Positions 45,692-57,069 of a DNA stretch of 64,000 nt are shown one piece after another; within the stretch, counting starts at the first letter, position 1; each line of letters starts with the position of its first letter. The position numbers and the translations under genes were made by a program. This stretch comes from Comamonas sp. JUb58 (GTDB lineage Bacteria; Pseudomonadota; Gammaproteobacteria; Burkholderiales; Burkholderiaceae_C). The notes below the pieces were generated by a model, which saw nothing but the letters and a program-made list of their open reading frames with translations, was not told the DNA's origin and made no database searches. The DNA is taken from contig NZ_SOAL01000006.1 of the NCBI RefSeq assembly GCF_004364775.1, positions 186,001 to 250,000 on the forward strand, given 5' to 3'.

Positions 45692-46540
45692 TCAGGCGCG
45701 CTCGGCCGACTCCAGGGTGTTGACCATCAGCATGGTGATGGTCATCGGGCCCACGCCGCCGGGAACGGGGGTGATGTAGCCAGCGACTTCCTTGACGCCC
45801 TCAAAATCCACATCGCCGCAGAGCTTGCCTTCGGCATTGCGGTTCATGCCCACATCGATCACCACGGCGCCGGGCTTGACCATGTCGGCGGTCAGCACAT
45901 TGACCTTACCGACGGCCGCCACAATGATGTCGGCCTGGCGGGTCATCGCAGCCAGATCGGCCGTGCCGCTGTGGGTGATGGTGACGGTGGCGTTCGCCGC
46001 CAGCAGCATCATGGCCATGGGCTTGCCCACGATGTTGGAGCGGCCAATCACCACGGCATGCTTGCCGCGCAGGTCCTTCATGCCGATCGATTCGAGCATC
46101 TTCATGCAGCCGTAGGGTGTGCAGGCCTTGAAGCCCACTTCACCGACCATCAGCGCGCCGGCGCTGGCCACATGGAAACCATCCACGTCCTTCGTAGGCG
46201 AGATGGCTTCGATGACCTTGTGGTCGTCGATGTGCTTGGGCAGCGGCAGCTGCACCAGGATGCCATGGATGCTCGGGTCGTTGTTCAGCGCTTCGACGCG
46301 GGCCAGCAGCTCGGCCTCGGTCATGCTGGCGTCGTACTTCTCCAGCACCGAGTGGAAGCCGCATTCTTCGCAGGACTTGACCTTGTTGCGCACATAGACC
46401 TGGCTGGCCTGGTTGTCGCCCACCAGAATGACAGCCAGACCCGGAACGATGCCCTTGGCCTTGAGCTGGTCGGCGCGCGCCTTGACATCGGCACGCAGTT
46501 GCTGGGAGAGGGCCTTGCCATCGATCAATTGAGCAGTCAT
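45692..46540 (-). CDS. folD: bifunctional methylenetetrahydrofolate dehydrogenase / methenyltetrahydrofolate cyclohydrolase
   Basis: A 282-residue enzyme of one-carbon metabolism that produces formyl-THF from methylene-THF with NADP+. Motifs: [74 protein letters not shown], the NADP-binding [20 protein letters not shown] and the end [20 protein letters not shown]. The catalytic Lys of the YVRNK motif is present. The start is ATG 46540 ([16 protein letters not shown]); a TTG four codons upstream is less likely. Confidence 0.96.
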   Translation of the reverse strand: MTAQLIDGKALSQQLRADVKARADQLKAKGIVPGLAVILVGDNQASQVYVRNKVKSCEECGFHSVLEKYDASMTEAELLARVEALNNDPSIHGILVQLPLPKHIDDHKVIEAISPTKDVDGFHVASAGALMVGEVGFKACTPYGCMKMLESIGMKDLRGKHAVVIGRSNIVGKPMAMMLLAANATVTITHSGTADLAAMTRQADIIVAAVGKVNVLTADMVKPGAVVIDVGMNRNAEGKLCGDVDFEGVKEVAGYITPVPGGVGPMTITMLMVNTLESAERA

Positions 46541-46612
46541 GTGGTCATCCAAAAAGGGTTGCGCGTGGTCCAGCAGCCGGGCGAGCCCCCAGCATGGCGC
46601 GCGGAATTGAAA

Positions 46613-46645
46613 AATGCGCCGTACCGAAGCCGGTACCGGCGCATT
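46613..46645 (-). terminator. terminator-like hairpin after the response-regulator gene
   Basis: AATGCGCCGTACC can pair, with one bulged base, with GGTACCGGCGCATT. It lies between the regulator stop (46703) and the folD start. The minus-strand T-run is short. Confidence 0.45.
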
Positions 46646-46702
46646 GCGCTTTGAGAAGCGTTGTTGGAACGTCGTCCTTAGGGCGCGAAGGCCGCTAATT
46701 TA

Positions 46703-47335
46703 TCACGTTGCCTTGGCCGCTGCATTCGATCCCAGGGCAATCTTGAGCAGATCAGCCACGGTATTAGCGCCCAGCTTTTCCATGATGTTGGCGCGGTGCG
46801 CTTCCACGGTCTTGATGCTGATGCCCAGGTCATCGGCGATCTGCTTATTCAGGCGGCCGGCCACAATGCGTTCGAGCACTTGCGACTCGCGTCCGGTGAG
46901 CTTGGCCAGCAGTGCATCGCGGCTGGCAGCTTGCTGGTGGCCCGCGAAGGCATCGCGTGCCTGGTCGAGCATGCGCTCCACCAAGGTGTCCAGCTGGGCT
47001 TCGTCAAAAGGCTTCTGGATGAAATCCATCGCGCCTTTTTTCATCGTGTCCACGGCCATCGGCACATCGCCGTGGCCGGTGATGAAGACGATGGGCAGGG
47101 GCGACTTGTTTTCGATCAAGCGGTCCTGCAGTTCCAGACCGCTCATGCCACCCATGCGGATATCGACAATCAGGCAAGCCACTTCGCGGGCGTCGTAGCG
47201 TGCCAAGAAGGATTCGGCTGAATCAAAGCAGCGTACACGGTAATCCTTGCCCTCCAGCAACCATTGAAGCGAGTCACGAACCGCTTCATCGTCATCGACT
47301 ACGTAGACCGTGCCCTTTTTCGGGATCAAGCTCAT
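46703..47335 (-). CDS. FixJ/NarL-type response regulator
   Basis: A 210-residue regulator. The receiver domain has the acidic pair VVDDDEAVRDSL, phospho-acceptor Asp58 in CLIVDIRMGGMSG, and the T/K switch residues in FITGHGD and FIQKPF. A linker leads to a LuxR-type HTH (LTGRESQVLERIVAGRLNKQ, IADDLGISIKTVEAHRANIM). It should bind DNA when phosphorylated by the adjacent histidine kinase. The start is ATG 47335; the alternative two codons upstream is a TTG-like start. It lies 36 bases downstream of the kinase gene, in the same transcript. Confidence 0.92.
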   Translation of the reverse strand: MSLIPKKGTVYVVDDDEAVRDSLQWLLEGKDYRVRCFDSAESFLARYDAREVACLIVDIRMGGMSGLELQDRLIENKSPLPIVFITGHGDVPMAVDTMKKGAMDFIQKPFDEAQLDTLVERMLDQARDAFAGHQQAASRDALLAKLTGRESQVLERIVAGRLNKQIADDLGISIKTVEAHRANIMEKLGANTVADLLKIALGSNAAAKAT

Positions 47336-47371
47336 GCACAATTCCTTCTATCAGTATTGGTATAGCGCTGG

Positions 47372-49891
47372 CTATTCAGCGGATTCCGCCGGCGTGGCCA
47401 CCGGAATCCAAAAGCTGAAATTACAACCTGTCACCTCCGGCCCATTGTAGAGGTTCTCAGCCTGCATCCGGCCATGGTGAGATTCGACAATGCTGCGGCA
47501 GAGATTGAGGCCGATTCCCATGCCTTCGCTCTTGGTAGAGAAGAAGGCCTGGAACAGGCGCTCCAGTGCTTCAGGTGACAGGCCGCGCCCCGTATCTTGA
47601 ACGGAAAACTCTATCACATCCGTGGCGTCGATCTTGCGAGGCACGACGCGCAGTTCCACCATGCGCTGGTGGGCCGGGCGCTCGGCATTGGCAATGGATT
47701 CGGCGCCGTTCTTCATCAGGTTGATAAGCACCTGCTCGATCAGGATGCTGTCCACCTTCACCTTGGGCAGGCGCGCGGCAACGTGGTGCGAAAGCCGCAC
47801 ATTGTGGCGTTTCAGCTCAATCGAGCCCAGCTCCACCGCTTCGCTGACGATATCGCTGACATCGGCCAGCGCCCGGTTCGGTTCGCTGCGTTTCACAAAG
47901 GAGCGGATGCGGTGGATCACCTGGCCAGCGCGCTGCGCCTGGTGGGCCGTCTTCTCCAAGGCACCCAGCAGCGCTTCTTCGCTCAGGCTGCCGTTTTTCA
48001 CGCGGGTGATCATGCCTGAGCAGTAGTTGCTGATGGCCGACAGCGGCTGGTTCAGCTCATGCGCGACGCTGGACGCCATCTCGCCCATGGTCACCAGGCG
48101 GCTCACGGTGGCGGCCTTCTCGGCCTGGCGCGCGGCTTGTTCTTCGGCCTGGCGGCGCGGGGTGATGTCGGTGGCAATCACCATCTGGGCCAGGCGCCCA
48201 TCCACCCAGTTGAGGTAGCGCGAGCGCACTTCCAGCCATTTGCCCAGCTCCGGGATATAGATCTCGGCATTGCCGCTGACGGCGGTGGTGATCTGGTCGC
48301 TGGGCAGGCCCATCAGCCCATCCTCGTCGTCCATGCTGGTGTTGGCATTGCTGCTGCTGGGTAGCACGCCGGCCTGGGCCACCAGTTGCAAATGGCCCAC
48401 CGTTTGCGAGCCAAACCACTGCCGGTAGAGCTTGTTGGCAAACAGCAGCTCGGCACTGCCCAGCGGCGCCACCGACACCGAGGCATCCAGCGCCTCCAGC
48501 ACGATGGTAAAGCGCTCATAAGACGCAGAGAGCTGCTCGCGGATGCGGTTGGGCTCGGTGATGTCGGTCATCGAGGTCATCCAACCCGTCTGGCGGCCAT
48601 GGCCGTCGATCAGCGGCGAGACATAGAGTCGCGCCTCGAACATGGTGCCGTTCTTGCGTTTGACCCGCATCTGGAAGCCACCCGGAAACACCTTGCCGCT
48701 CATCTCGTCGATCAGCATGTCGTGGTAGGTGCTTTGGTCACCCTCGGGCCAATAAGGGTAGGGGGGGAGCTTGCCCACCAGTTCTTCTTCGCTCCAGCCG
48801 GTCATCTGGCAGAAGGCGGCATTCACATAGGAGATGCGGCCTTGCAGATCCAGCGCGCGCATGCCCGTCAGCACACTGTTTTCCATCGCCCGGCGGAAAT
48901 TGGTCTCGCCCTGCAGCGCCTCTTGCGCCCGGATGCGCTTGCGCGTGTGGCGCCAGGTGGCCACCAGCAGCCAGGCTGTCATAAAGCTCAGCACCCCCAC
49001 CAGCCAGAACAGGCCATTGCTGACCAGGCCCAGCGAGGTGTGGTAACCCTGGGCGCGGAGCTTCAAGCTGTTGCCGACGGGTGCCACCGGCATATCAAAC
49101 TCATTGGGCATCGCGCGCCAGGGCAGCAGGCGCTGGGCCACGACGCGGGGCGTGAGCGGTGTGCCGGCCAGGGTCGTGCCCTTGCCGTCCTGCATGGTCA
49201 TGGCGTAGCGTGCCAGGATCTCGGTAGGAGTGCCGTAGCGCAGCAGGTTCTCGATCGAGAACTCGGCCAGCAGCACGCCGCCAAAGCGGCCTTTCTGGCT
49301 GATCGGCACCTCCAGCAGCAGCATGGGCGCCGTATCGCTGGTAGCCAGTGGTTGCGAGAAGACCGGCTGCTGCAGGTCGCGCGCCATCTCAAACAGCTCC
49401 AGCAATTCCTTTTTCTGAATCACCTCATCGAGGGTGAGCAGGTTCTCAGCCGCCACGCTGGGGCCAAACTGGGTGGCGCGCACCTGGCGGCCGGTGTCGA
49501 TCCAGGTCAGGGCCTGCAGCTCGGCGTACTGGCTGATGAGGGTGTCGGCACGGTCATTGAAGCCGTTCTTGTCCACGTCCTGGTTGCCCACGTCGCGGGC
49601 CAGGCGCATCAGCTGCTCCTGGCGCTCGGACAGGCGCAGCCGAATACGCTGCTGGGCATATTCCACATCCCGGCGCATGGCCTCGCGCTCGCGTTCCAGC
49701 TCTTCGCTGCGCAGGTACCAAAAGGCCGCCACGATCGCAATGAAAAACATCACCACCGCCACCAAGGGGGCAATGGACGCATACCGGTCTTGTCTCGAAG
49801 GTGACAATCCGCGCCACCAGGTTTGCCACATTTGCACCAAACGGGGTCGGCTGTTCGGGGTCGGGGTGGCGGGGCGCTCGGTCGAATTCAT
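47372..49891 (-). CDS. PAS-containing membrane histidine kinase (FixL/TodS-like)
   Basis: An 839-residue sensor kinase. TM1 (IAPLVAVVMFFIAIVAAFWY) and TM2 (GLFWLVGVLSFMTAWLLVAT) enclose a ~280-residue periplasmic sensor. Two PAS domains follow; the first has ISYVNAAFCQMTGWSEEELV. The phospho-acceptor is His611 in SSVAHELNQPLSAISNYCSG. The ATP-binding domain has N-box LINLMKNGAESI, G1 DTGRGLSPEALE and G2 GMGIGLNLCRSIVE. The HELNQPL H-box is typical of the FixL/DctB/HPK4 class. Its frame extends to 50080, but the ATG at 49891 precedes the cytosolic N-terminus directly. It is divergent from aceE (216 bases), which makes the pyruvate dehydrogenase operon a candidate target. Confidence 0.92.
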   Translation of the reverse strand: MNSTERPATPTPNSRPRLVQMWQTWWRGLSPSRQDRYASIAPLVAVVMFFIAIVAAFWYLRSEELEREREAMRRDVEYAQQRIRLRLSERQEQLMRLARDVGNQDVDKNGFNDRADTLISQYAELQALTWIDTGRQVRATQFGPSVAAENLLTLDEVIQKKELLELFEMARDLQQPVFSQPLATSDTAPMLLLEVPISQKGRFGGVLLAEFSIENLLRYGTPTEILARYAMTMQDGKGTTLAGTPLTPRVVAQRLLPWRAMPNEFDMPVAPVGNSLKLRAQGYHTSLGLVSNGLFWLVGVLSFMTAWLLVATWRHTRKRIRAQEALQGETNFRRAMENSVLTGMRALDLQGRISYVNAAFCQMTGWSEEELVGKLPPYPYWPEGDQSTYHDMLIDEMSGKVFPGGFQMRVKRKNGTMFEARLYVSPLIDGHGRQTGWMTSMTDITEPNRIREQLSASYERFTIVLEALDASVSVAPLGSAELLFANKLYRQWFGSQTVGHLQLVAQAGVLPSSSNANTSMDDEDGLMGLPSDQITTAVSGNAEIYIPELGKWLEVRSRYLNWVDGRLAQMVIATDITPRRQAEEQAARQAEKAATVSRLVTMGEMASSVAHELNQPLSAISNYCSGMITRVKNGSLSEEALLGALEKTAHQAQRAGQVIHRIRSFVKRSEPNRALADVSDIVSEAVELGSIELKRHNVRLSHHVAARLPKVKVDSILIEQVLINLMKNGAESIANAERPAHQRMVELRVVPRKIDATDVIEFSVQDTGRGLSPEALERLFQAFFSTKSEGMGIGLNLCRSIVESHHGRMQAENLYNGPEVTGCNFSFWIPVATPAESAE

Positions 49892-49987
49892 GGTCGATGA
49901 GTGTAGACGAGGGCAGGGCAGCCATGCCCTGATGCTGGACAAATCGTTCGCCTTGTCCCCGAGGCGTCCTGCTGCAGCGCCCATGGA

Positions 49988-50015
49988 TTGTGCGTTTGCA
50001 GCAATTTCCCATAAT
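49988..50015 (+). promoter_or_regulatory. possible aceE promoter
   Basis: TTGTGC (49988-49993) and CATAAT (50010-50015) are separated by 16 bases, about 95 bases upstream of the aceE ATG. The region between the divergent kinase and aceE genes is AT-rich here. Confidence 0.4.
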
Positions 50016-50107
50016 ATGAAAATGAAGACCGCTATTTGAAATCTGCAAAAAATGTGAGAAACTCTGGCACAGTCATTCATAGCAGATCACTTGAAGGAGA
50101 CGCCAGC

Positions 50108-52813
<2,706 letters not shown>

Positions 52814-52834
52814 ATTGCACCAGGAGACACCACA

Positions 52835-54508
52835 ATGGCATTGATTGACATTCAAGTCCCCGATATTGGCGACTTCGCAGAAGTGGGCGTGATCGAGTTG
52901 CTCGTCAAGCCCGGTGACACCGTCGCCAAGGACCAGTCGCTGATCACCGTTGAGTCCGACAAGGCCTCGATGGAAATCCCGTCCAGCCACGCTGGCGTGG
53001 TCAAGGAAATCGTCGTCAAGATTGGCGACAAAATTGCCGAAGGCTCGGTCATCATCAAGCTCGAAGCAGCGGATGCAGCTGCTGCCGCACCCGCTGCGCA
53101 AGCACCGGCACCAGCTGCCGCAGCACCCGCTCCTGCAGCTGCACCGACTCCTGCACCCCAGGCCGCTGCGGCGCCTGCGGCTTCGGGCCCGGTCGAAGTG
53201 AAGGTCCCCGATATCGGTGACTTCAAGGACGTGGCCGTGATCGAGCTGCTGGTCAAGGTGGGCGATACCGTCACCGAAGAGCAGTCACTGTTCACCGTCG
53301 AATCCGACAAGGCCTCGATGGAAATCCCATCGCCCGCCGCTGGCGTGGTGAAGGAGCTCAAGGTCAAGATTGGCGACACCATCAATGTCGGTGATCTGGT
53401 CGCCATTCTGGAAGGAAGCGCCGCTGCGGCGCCAGCGTCCGCGCCAGCCGCACAAGCACCCGCTGCTGCTGCGCCTGCCCCCGCCGTAAGCGCTCCAGCC
53501 CCTGCAGCAGCAGCTGTCGCCGCTGCACCGGCTGCTGCCGTTCCGGCCCACAACCCCACCGTGCCACCATCGGGCGCCTTGCCTTATGCATCGCCATCGG
53601 TGCGCAAGTTTGCGCGTGAGCTGGGTGTGCCGCTGGAAGAGGTCAAGGGTTCGGGCAACAAGGGCCGTATCACCTCGGACGACGTGCAAGCCTTCACCAA
53701 GCAGGTGATGGCCGGTGCCGTGCAGACCAAGGCCCAGGCGGCCAAGGCACCTGCCGGTGGTGGCTCTGGCGCAGGTCTGGATCTGCTGCCATGGCCCAAG
53801 GTCGATTTCAGCAAGTTCGGCACCGTCGAGCGCAAGGACCTGTCGCGCATCAAGAAGATCTCGGGCGCCAACCTGCACCGCAACTGGGTGATGATCCCGC
53901 ACGTCACCAACAATGACGAAGCCGACATCACCGAGCTCGAAGCCTTCCGCGTCTCCACGAACAAGGAAAACGAGAAGAGCGGCGTCAAGGTCACCATGCT
54001 GGCCTTCGTGATCAAGGCCCTGGTGTCTGCACTCAAGAAGTTCCCTGAGTTCAACACCAGCCTGGATGGCGACACCCTGGTCTACAAGCAGTACTTCAAC
54101 ATCGGCTTTGCGGCAGACACGCCCAATGGCCTGGTGGTGCCGGTGCTCAAGGATGCCGACAAGAAGGGCATCATCCAGATCAGCGCAGAAATGGGCGAGC
54201 TGGCCAAGAAGGCACGCGACGGCAAGCTGGGCGCGGCCGACATGCAAGGCGGCTGCATCTCCATCTCGTCGCTGGGCGGCATTGGTGGTACGCACTTCAC
54301 GCCTATCGTGAATGCCCCCGAAGTGGCGATCCTGGGTCTGTCCAAGTCGGCGATCAAGCCAGTCTGGGACGGCAAGCAGTTTGTGCCACGCCTGATGCTG
54401 CCGCTGAGCCTGTCGTACGACCACCGCGTCATCGACGGCGCATCGGCCGCACGCTTCAATGCCTACCTGGGCCAGGTGCTGGCGGACTACCGCCGCATCA
54501 TCCTGTAA
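52835..54508 (+). CDS. aceF: dihydrolipoamide acetyltransferase (E2) with two lipoyl domains
   Basis: A 557-residue core subunit of the pyruvate dehydrogenase complex. There are two N-terminal lipoyl domains, each with the lipoyl-Lys context [11 protein letters not shown] (about residues 35-50 and 155-170), joined by Ala/Pro-rich swinging arms. The peripheral-subunit-binding domain is [20 protein letters not shown]. The catalytic acetyltransferase domain has the active-site His in [15 protein letters not shown]. It transfers acetyl groups from AceE to CoA. It lies 15 bases upstream of lpdA. Confidence 0.97.
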   Translation: MALIDIQVPDIGDFAEVGVIELLVKPGDTVAKDQSLITVESDKASMEIPSSHAGVVKEIVVKIGDKIAEGSVIIKLEAADAAAAAPAAQAPAPAAAAPAPAAAPTPAPQAAAAPAASGPVEVKVPDIGDFKDVAVIELLVKVGDTVTEEQSLFTVESDKASMEIPSPAAGVVKELKVKIGDTINVGDLVAILEGSAAAAPASAPAAQAPAAAAPAPAVSAPAPAAAAVAAAPAAAVPAHNPTVPPSGALPYASPSVRKFARELGVPLEEVKGSGNKGRITSDDVQAFTKQVMAGAVQTKAQAAKAPAGGGSGAGLDLLPWPKVDFSKFGTVERKDLSRIKKISGANLHRNWVMIPHVTNNDEADITELEAFRVSTNKENEKSGVKVTMLAFVIKALVSALKKFPEFNTSLDGDTLVYKQYFNIGFAADTPNGLVVPVLKDADKKGIIQISAEMGELAKKARDGKLGAADMQGGCISISSLGGIGGTHFTPIVNAPEVAILGLSKSAIKPVWDGKQFVPRLMLPLSLSYDHRVIDGASAARFNAYLGQVLADYRRIIL

Positions 54509-54523
54509 TCGGAGACGCACACT

Positions 54524-56380
54524 ATGGCAATCGTAGATATCAAAGTCCCCGACATTGGTGATTTCGCTGAAGTGGGCGTGATCGAGCTGCTGGTGCAGCC
54601 TGGCGACACCGTCGCCAAGGACCAGTCGCTGATCACGGTCGAATCGGACAAGGCCTCGATGGAAATCCCGTCGAGCCATGCCGGTGTCGTCAAGGAACTC
54701 AAGATCAAGATCGGTGACAAGGTCGCCGAAGGCTCGGTGATCCTGTCGCTCGAAGCGGCTGAGGGTGCTGCCGCTGCCCCCGCACCTGCTGCTGCACCTG
54801 CAGCCTCGTCGCCCGCACCGGCTCCTGCAGCAGCGGCGCCTGCTCCCGCAGCGCAAGCGGCAGCGCCGGCACCGGTGGCCAGCAACTACAGCGGCCAGGT
54901 CGATGAAGACTGTGACGTGGTCGTGCTCGGCGGTGGCCCTGGCGGCTACTCTGCGGCATTCCGCGCAGCCGATCTGGGCCTCAAGGTGGTGCTGATCGAG
55001 CGCTACAAGACCCTGGGTGGCGTCTGCCTGAACGTGGGTTGCATCCCGTCGAAGGCCCTGCTGCATGTGGCTGCCGTGATGGACGAGGTCAAGCACCTGG
55101 AAGTCGCCGGCGTCAAGTTCGCCGCGCCTGAGGTCAACATCGACCAGCTGCGCGCCCACAAGGAAAAGGTCATCGGCAAGCTGACCGGCGGTCTGGGCCA
55201 GATGGCCAAGATGCGCAAGGTCACGATCGTGCGCGGCTATGGCAACTTCGTCAGCGCCAACCACATCGAAGTCCAGGAAACCTCGGGCGATGGCCAGGAC
55301 AAGACCGGCGCCAAGAAGGTAGTGCAGTTCAAGAAGGCCATCATCGCTGCGGGCTCGCAGGCAGTGCATCTGCCCTTCATGCCCAAGGACGAACGCGTGG
55401 TCGATTCCACCGGCGCACTGGACCTGAAGGCTGTGCCCAAGCGCATGCTGATCCTGGGCGGCGGCATCATCGGCCTGGAAATGGGCACCGTCTACAGCAC
55501 CCTGGGCGCACGCCTGGATGTGGTCGAGATGATGGATGGCCTGATGCAAGGCGCTGACCGCGATCTGGTCAAGGTCTGGCAAAAGATGAACGCACCGCGC
55601 TTTGACAACATCATGGTCAACACCAAGACCGTGGCTGCCGAAGCAACGCCCGAAGGCATCAAGGTCTCGTTCGAGCCTGCCAAGGACGGCGTGACCGTGC
55701 CCGAACCCCAGGTCTACGACCTGGTGCTGCAAGCCGTGGGCCGCACGCCCAATGGCAAGAAGATCGGCGCAGAGGCCGCAGGCGTGTCCGTGACGGACCG
55801 TGGCTTTATCAATGTCGATATCCAGATGCGCACCAATGTGCCCAACATCTTCGCGATCGGCGACATCGTGGGCCAGCCCATGCTGGCACACAAGGCCGTG
55901 CACGAAGCGCATGTGGCCGCTGAAGTCATCGCTGGCGAACTGCAAGGCAACAAGGAGCTGGCCGCTGCCGCTTTCAATGCCCGCGTGATCCCATCGGTGG
56001 CCTACACAGATCCCGAAGTGGCATGGGTCGGTCTGACCGAAGACCAGGCCAAGGCCCAAGGCATCAAGGTCAAGAAGGGCCTGTTTCCCTGGGCCGCCTC
56101 GGGCCGCGCCATTGCCAATGGCCGCGACGAAGGCTTCACCAAGCTGCTGTTCGATGACTCGCCCGAAGCCCATGGCCACGGCAAGATCCTGGGCGGCGGC
56201 ATGGTCGGCACGCACGCCGGCGACATGATCGGCGAGATCGCCCTGGCCATCGAGATGGGTGCAGACACCGTGGACATTGGCAAGACCATCCACCCGCACC
56301 CGACCTTGGGCGAAAGCATTGGCATGGCCGCAGAAGTGGCCCATGGCACCTGCACCGACGTGCCGCCTGCGCGCAAGTAA
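54524..56380 (+). CDS. lpdA: dihydrolipoamide dehydrogenase (E3) with N-terminal lipoyl domain
   Basis: A 618-residue flavoprotein that reoxidises dihydrolipoamide. Residues 1-80 are a lipoyl domain nearly identical to the first one of AceF ([17 protein letters not shown]), followed by a ~45-residue Ala/Pro linker. The E3 body has the FAD motif [20 protein letters not shown], redox disulphide [13 protein letters not shown], the NAD-binding [20 protein letters not shown] and the C-terminal His-Glu pair in [15 protein letters not shown]. Lipoyl-bearing E3 proteins are known from Neisseria, Ralstonia and other proteobacteria. This is the last gene of the operon, before a terminator. Confidence 0.97.
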   Translation: MAIVDIKVPDIGDFAEVGVIELLVQPGDTVAKDQSLITVESDKASMEIPSSHAGVVKELKIKIGDKVAEGSVILSLEAAEGAAAAPAPAAAPAASSPAPAPAAAAPAPAAQAAAPAPVASNYSGQVDEDCDVVVLGGGPGGYSAAFRAADLGLKVVLIERYKTLGGVCLNVGCIPSKALLHVAAVMDEVKHLEVAGVKFAAPEVNIDQLRAHKEKVIGKLTGGLGQMAKMRKVTIVRGYGNFVSANHIEVQETSGDGQDKTGAKKVVQFKKAIIAAGSQAVHLPFMPKDERVVDSTGALDLKAVPKRMLILGGGIIGLEMGTVYSTLGARLDVVEMMDGLMQGADRDLVKVWQKMNAPRFDNIMVNTKTVAAEATPEGIKVSFEPAKDGVTVPEPQVYDLVLQAVGRTPNGKKIGAEAAGVSVTDRGFINVDIQMRTNVPNIFAIGDIVGQPMLAHKAVHEAHVAAEVIAGELQGNKELAAAAFNARVIPSVAYTDPEVAWVGLTEDQAKAQGIKVKKGLFPWAASGRAIANGRDEGFTKLLFDDSPEAHGHGKILGGGMVGTHAGDMIGEIALAIEMGADTVDIGKTIHPHPTLGESIGMAAEVAHGTCTDVPPARK

Positions 56381-56409
56381 GACCAGCCGGTCTTGAGCCA
56401 CTCTGCAAA

Positions 56410-56434
56410 AGACAGCCTGCGGGCTGTCTTTTTT
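56410..56434 (+). terminator. intrinsic terminator of aceE-aceF-lpdA
   Basis: AGACAGCC and GGCTGTCT form an 8-bp stem with loop TGCG, followed by TTTTTT. Confidence 0.88.
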
Positions 56435-56654
56435 CATTGGAGCTGCAACGTTTCCTACTTTTTTGTAGATGCCTAGAAGTTGGCAATTAAGTTGGCAATA
56501 GTTACCAAGGTTTATTGGCTTTATTTAATAAAAACAGTAGGTTGTAATTCTTTTTGGGTGGGTAATTTGACTGCATAACAGAGGCACGTTGGTACCCATT
56601 CGGGGCTCTGGTTCGTGCTAATGGTGGCGGTATTCGTTTATGGGCTTAAGAAAA

Positions 56655-56670
56655 AATCCCGATCGGGATT
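56655..56670. promoter_or_regulatory. operator 1 of second HipBA module
   Basis: AATCCCGATCGGGATT is a perfect palindrome that extends further into flanking A and T runs. It is the first of three sites with core CCYGATCGGG spaced 49-51 bp apart centre to centre. By itself it could also resemble a terminator. Confidence 0.6.
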
Positions 56671-56705
56671 TTTTTCTGTATTGGGGGGTGCTCCTTATGC
56701 CAAAT

Positions 56706-56721
56706 ATTCCTGATCGGGAAT
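56706..56721. promoter_or_regulatory. operator 2 of second HipBA module
   Basis: ATTCCTGATCGGGAAT matches the other two sites with one mismatch in the left half (CCT for CCC). Its centre lies 51 bp from operator 1. Confidence 0.6.
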
Positions 56722-56755
56722 AAAGCTGTCTTTTTATCTCAAATGGGGTGATAAT

Positions 56756-56769
56756 TTCCCGATCGGGAA
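56756..56769. promoter_or_regulatory. operator 3 of second HipBA module
   Basis: TTCCCGATCGGGAA is a perfect palindrome, 49 bp from operator 2 and 18 bases before the HipB start. GATAAT (56750-56755) immediately before it could be the -10 element, so binding would block the promoter. Confidence 0.65.
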
Positions 56770-56787
56770 TTTTTAAGCCAACACAGC

Positions 56788-57069
56788 ATGTCCTCCATCC
56801 AAACCGCAGAACAACTGGCCACCGCTCTGCGCTTGGCGCGCAAACAACTGGGGCTTACCCAGCAAGCATTGGCGCTGGCTGCGGGAGTGGGCACGCGGTT
56901 CGTTGTTGACTTGGAGTCTGGCAAGCCAACAGTGCGTCTTGAAAACGTGCTCCGTGTGGTAGACGCGCTAGGCGGCCAGCTACAGCTCTCGGGCTTGCCA
57001 GAGGGAGGCAGTGATAACCAGCACGGGCAGGTACACGCCATCAGCCAAGGAGGCCACCGTGGCCCATGA
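56788..57069 (+). CDS. hipB: HipB-like XRE-family antitoxin/repressor
   Basis: A 93-residue DNA-binding protein with an XRE helix-turn-helix over about 8-66 (ATALRLARKQLGLTQQALAL, AAGVGTRFVVDLESGKPTVR, LENVLRVVDALGGQLQLSGL). This 'GVGTRFVVDLESGK' form is the usual HipB-type HTH next to full-size HipA. The tail after residue 70 is Gly/His/Gln-rich and overlaps the start of hipA. It is expected to bind the three upstream palindromes and to hold HipA inactive. Similarity to the first HipB in the window is limited to the fold. Confidence 0.88.
   Translation: MSSIQTAEQLATALRLARKQLGLTQQALALAAGVGTRFVVDLESGKPTVRLENVLRVVDALGGQLQLSGLPEGGSDNQHGQVHAISQGGHRGP

Larger units (their letters stand above)
56381..56787. 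other. intergenic region between lpdA and second HipBA module
   Basis: About 407 bases. It holds the lpdA terminator (56410-56434), an AT-rich stretch without any ORF (56440-56640), and three copies of a CCCGATCGGG-type palindrome ahead of the HipB-like gene. The shift to low GC marks it off from the metabolic genes on the left. Confidence 0.5.

Noticed and set aside
53285-56437. 1050-codon antisense frame across aceF and lpdA
   Set aside because: Asp/His/Gly-rich shadow of two conserved genes. The length is explained by strong third-position GC bias.
56651-56674. AAAAAATCCCGATCGGGATTTTTT read as an intrinsic terminator
   Set aside because: Its core recurs twice more at regular spacing and another terminator already follows lpdA, so an operator is the better explanation. 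A dual role is not excluded.
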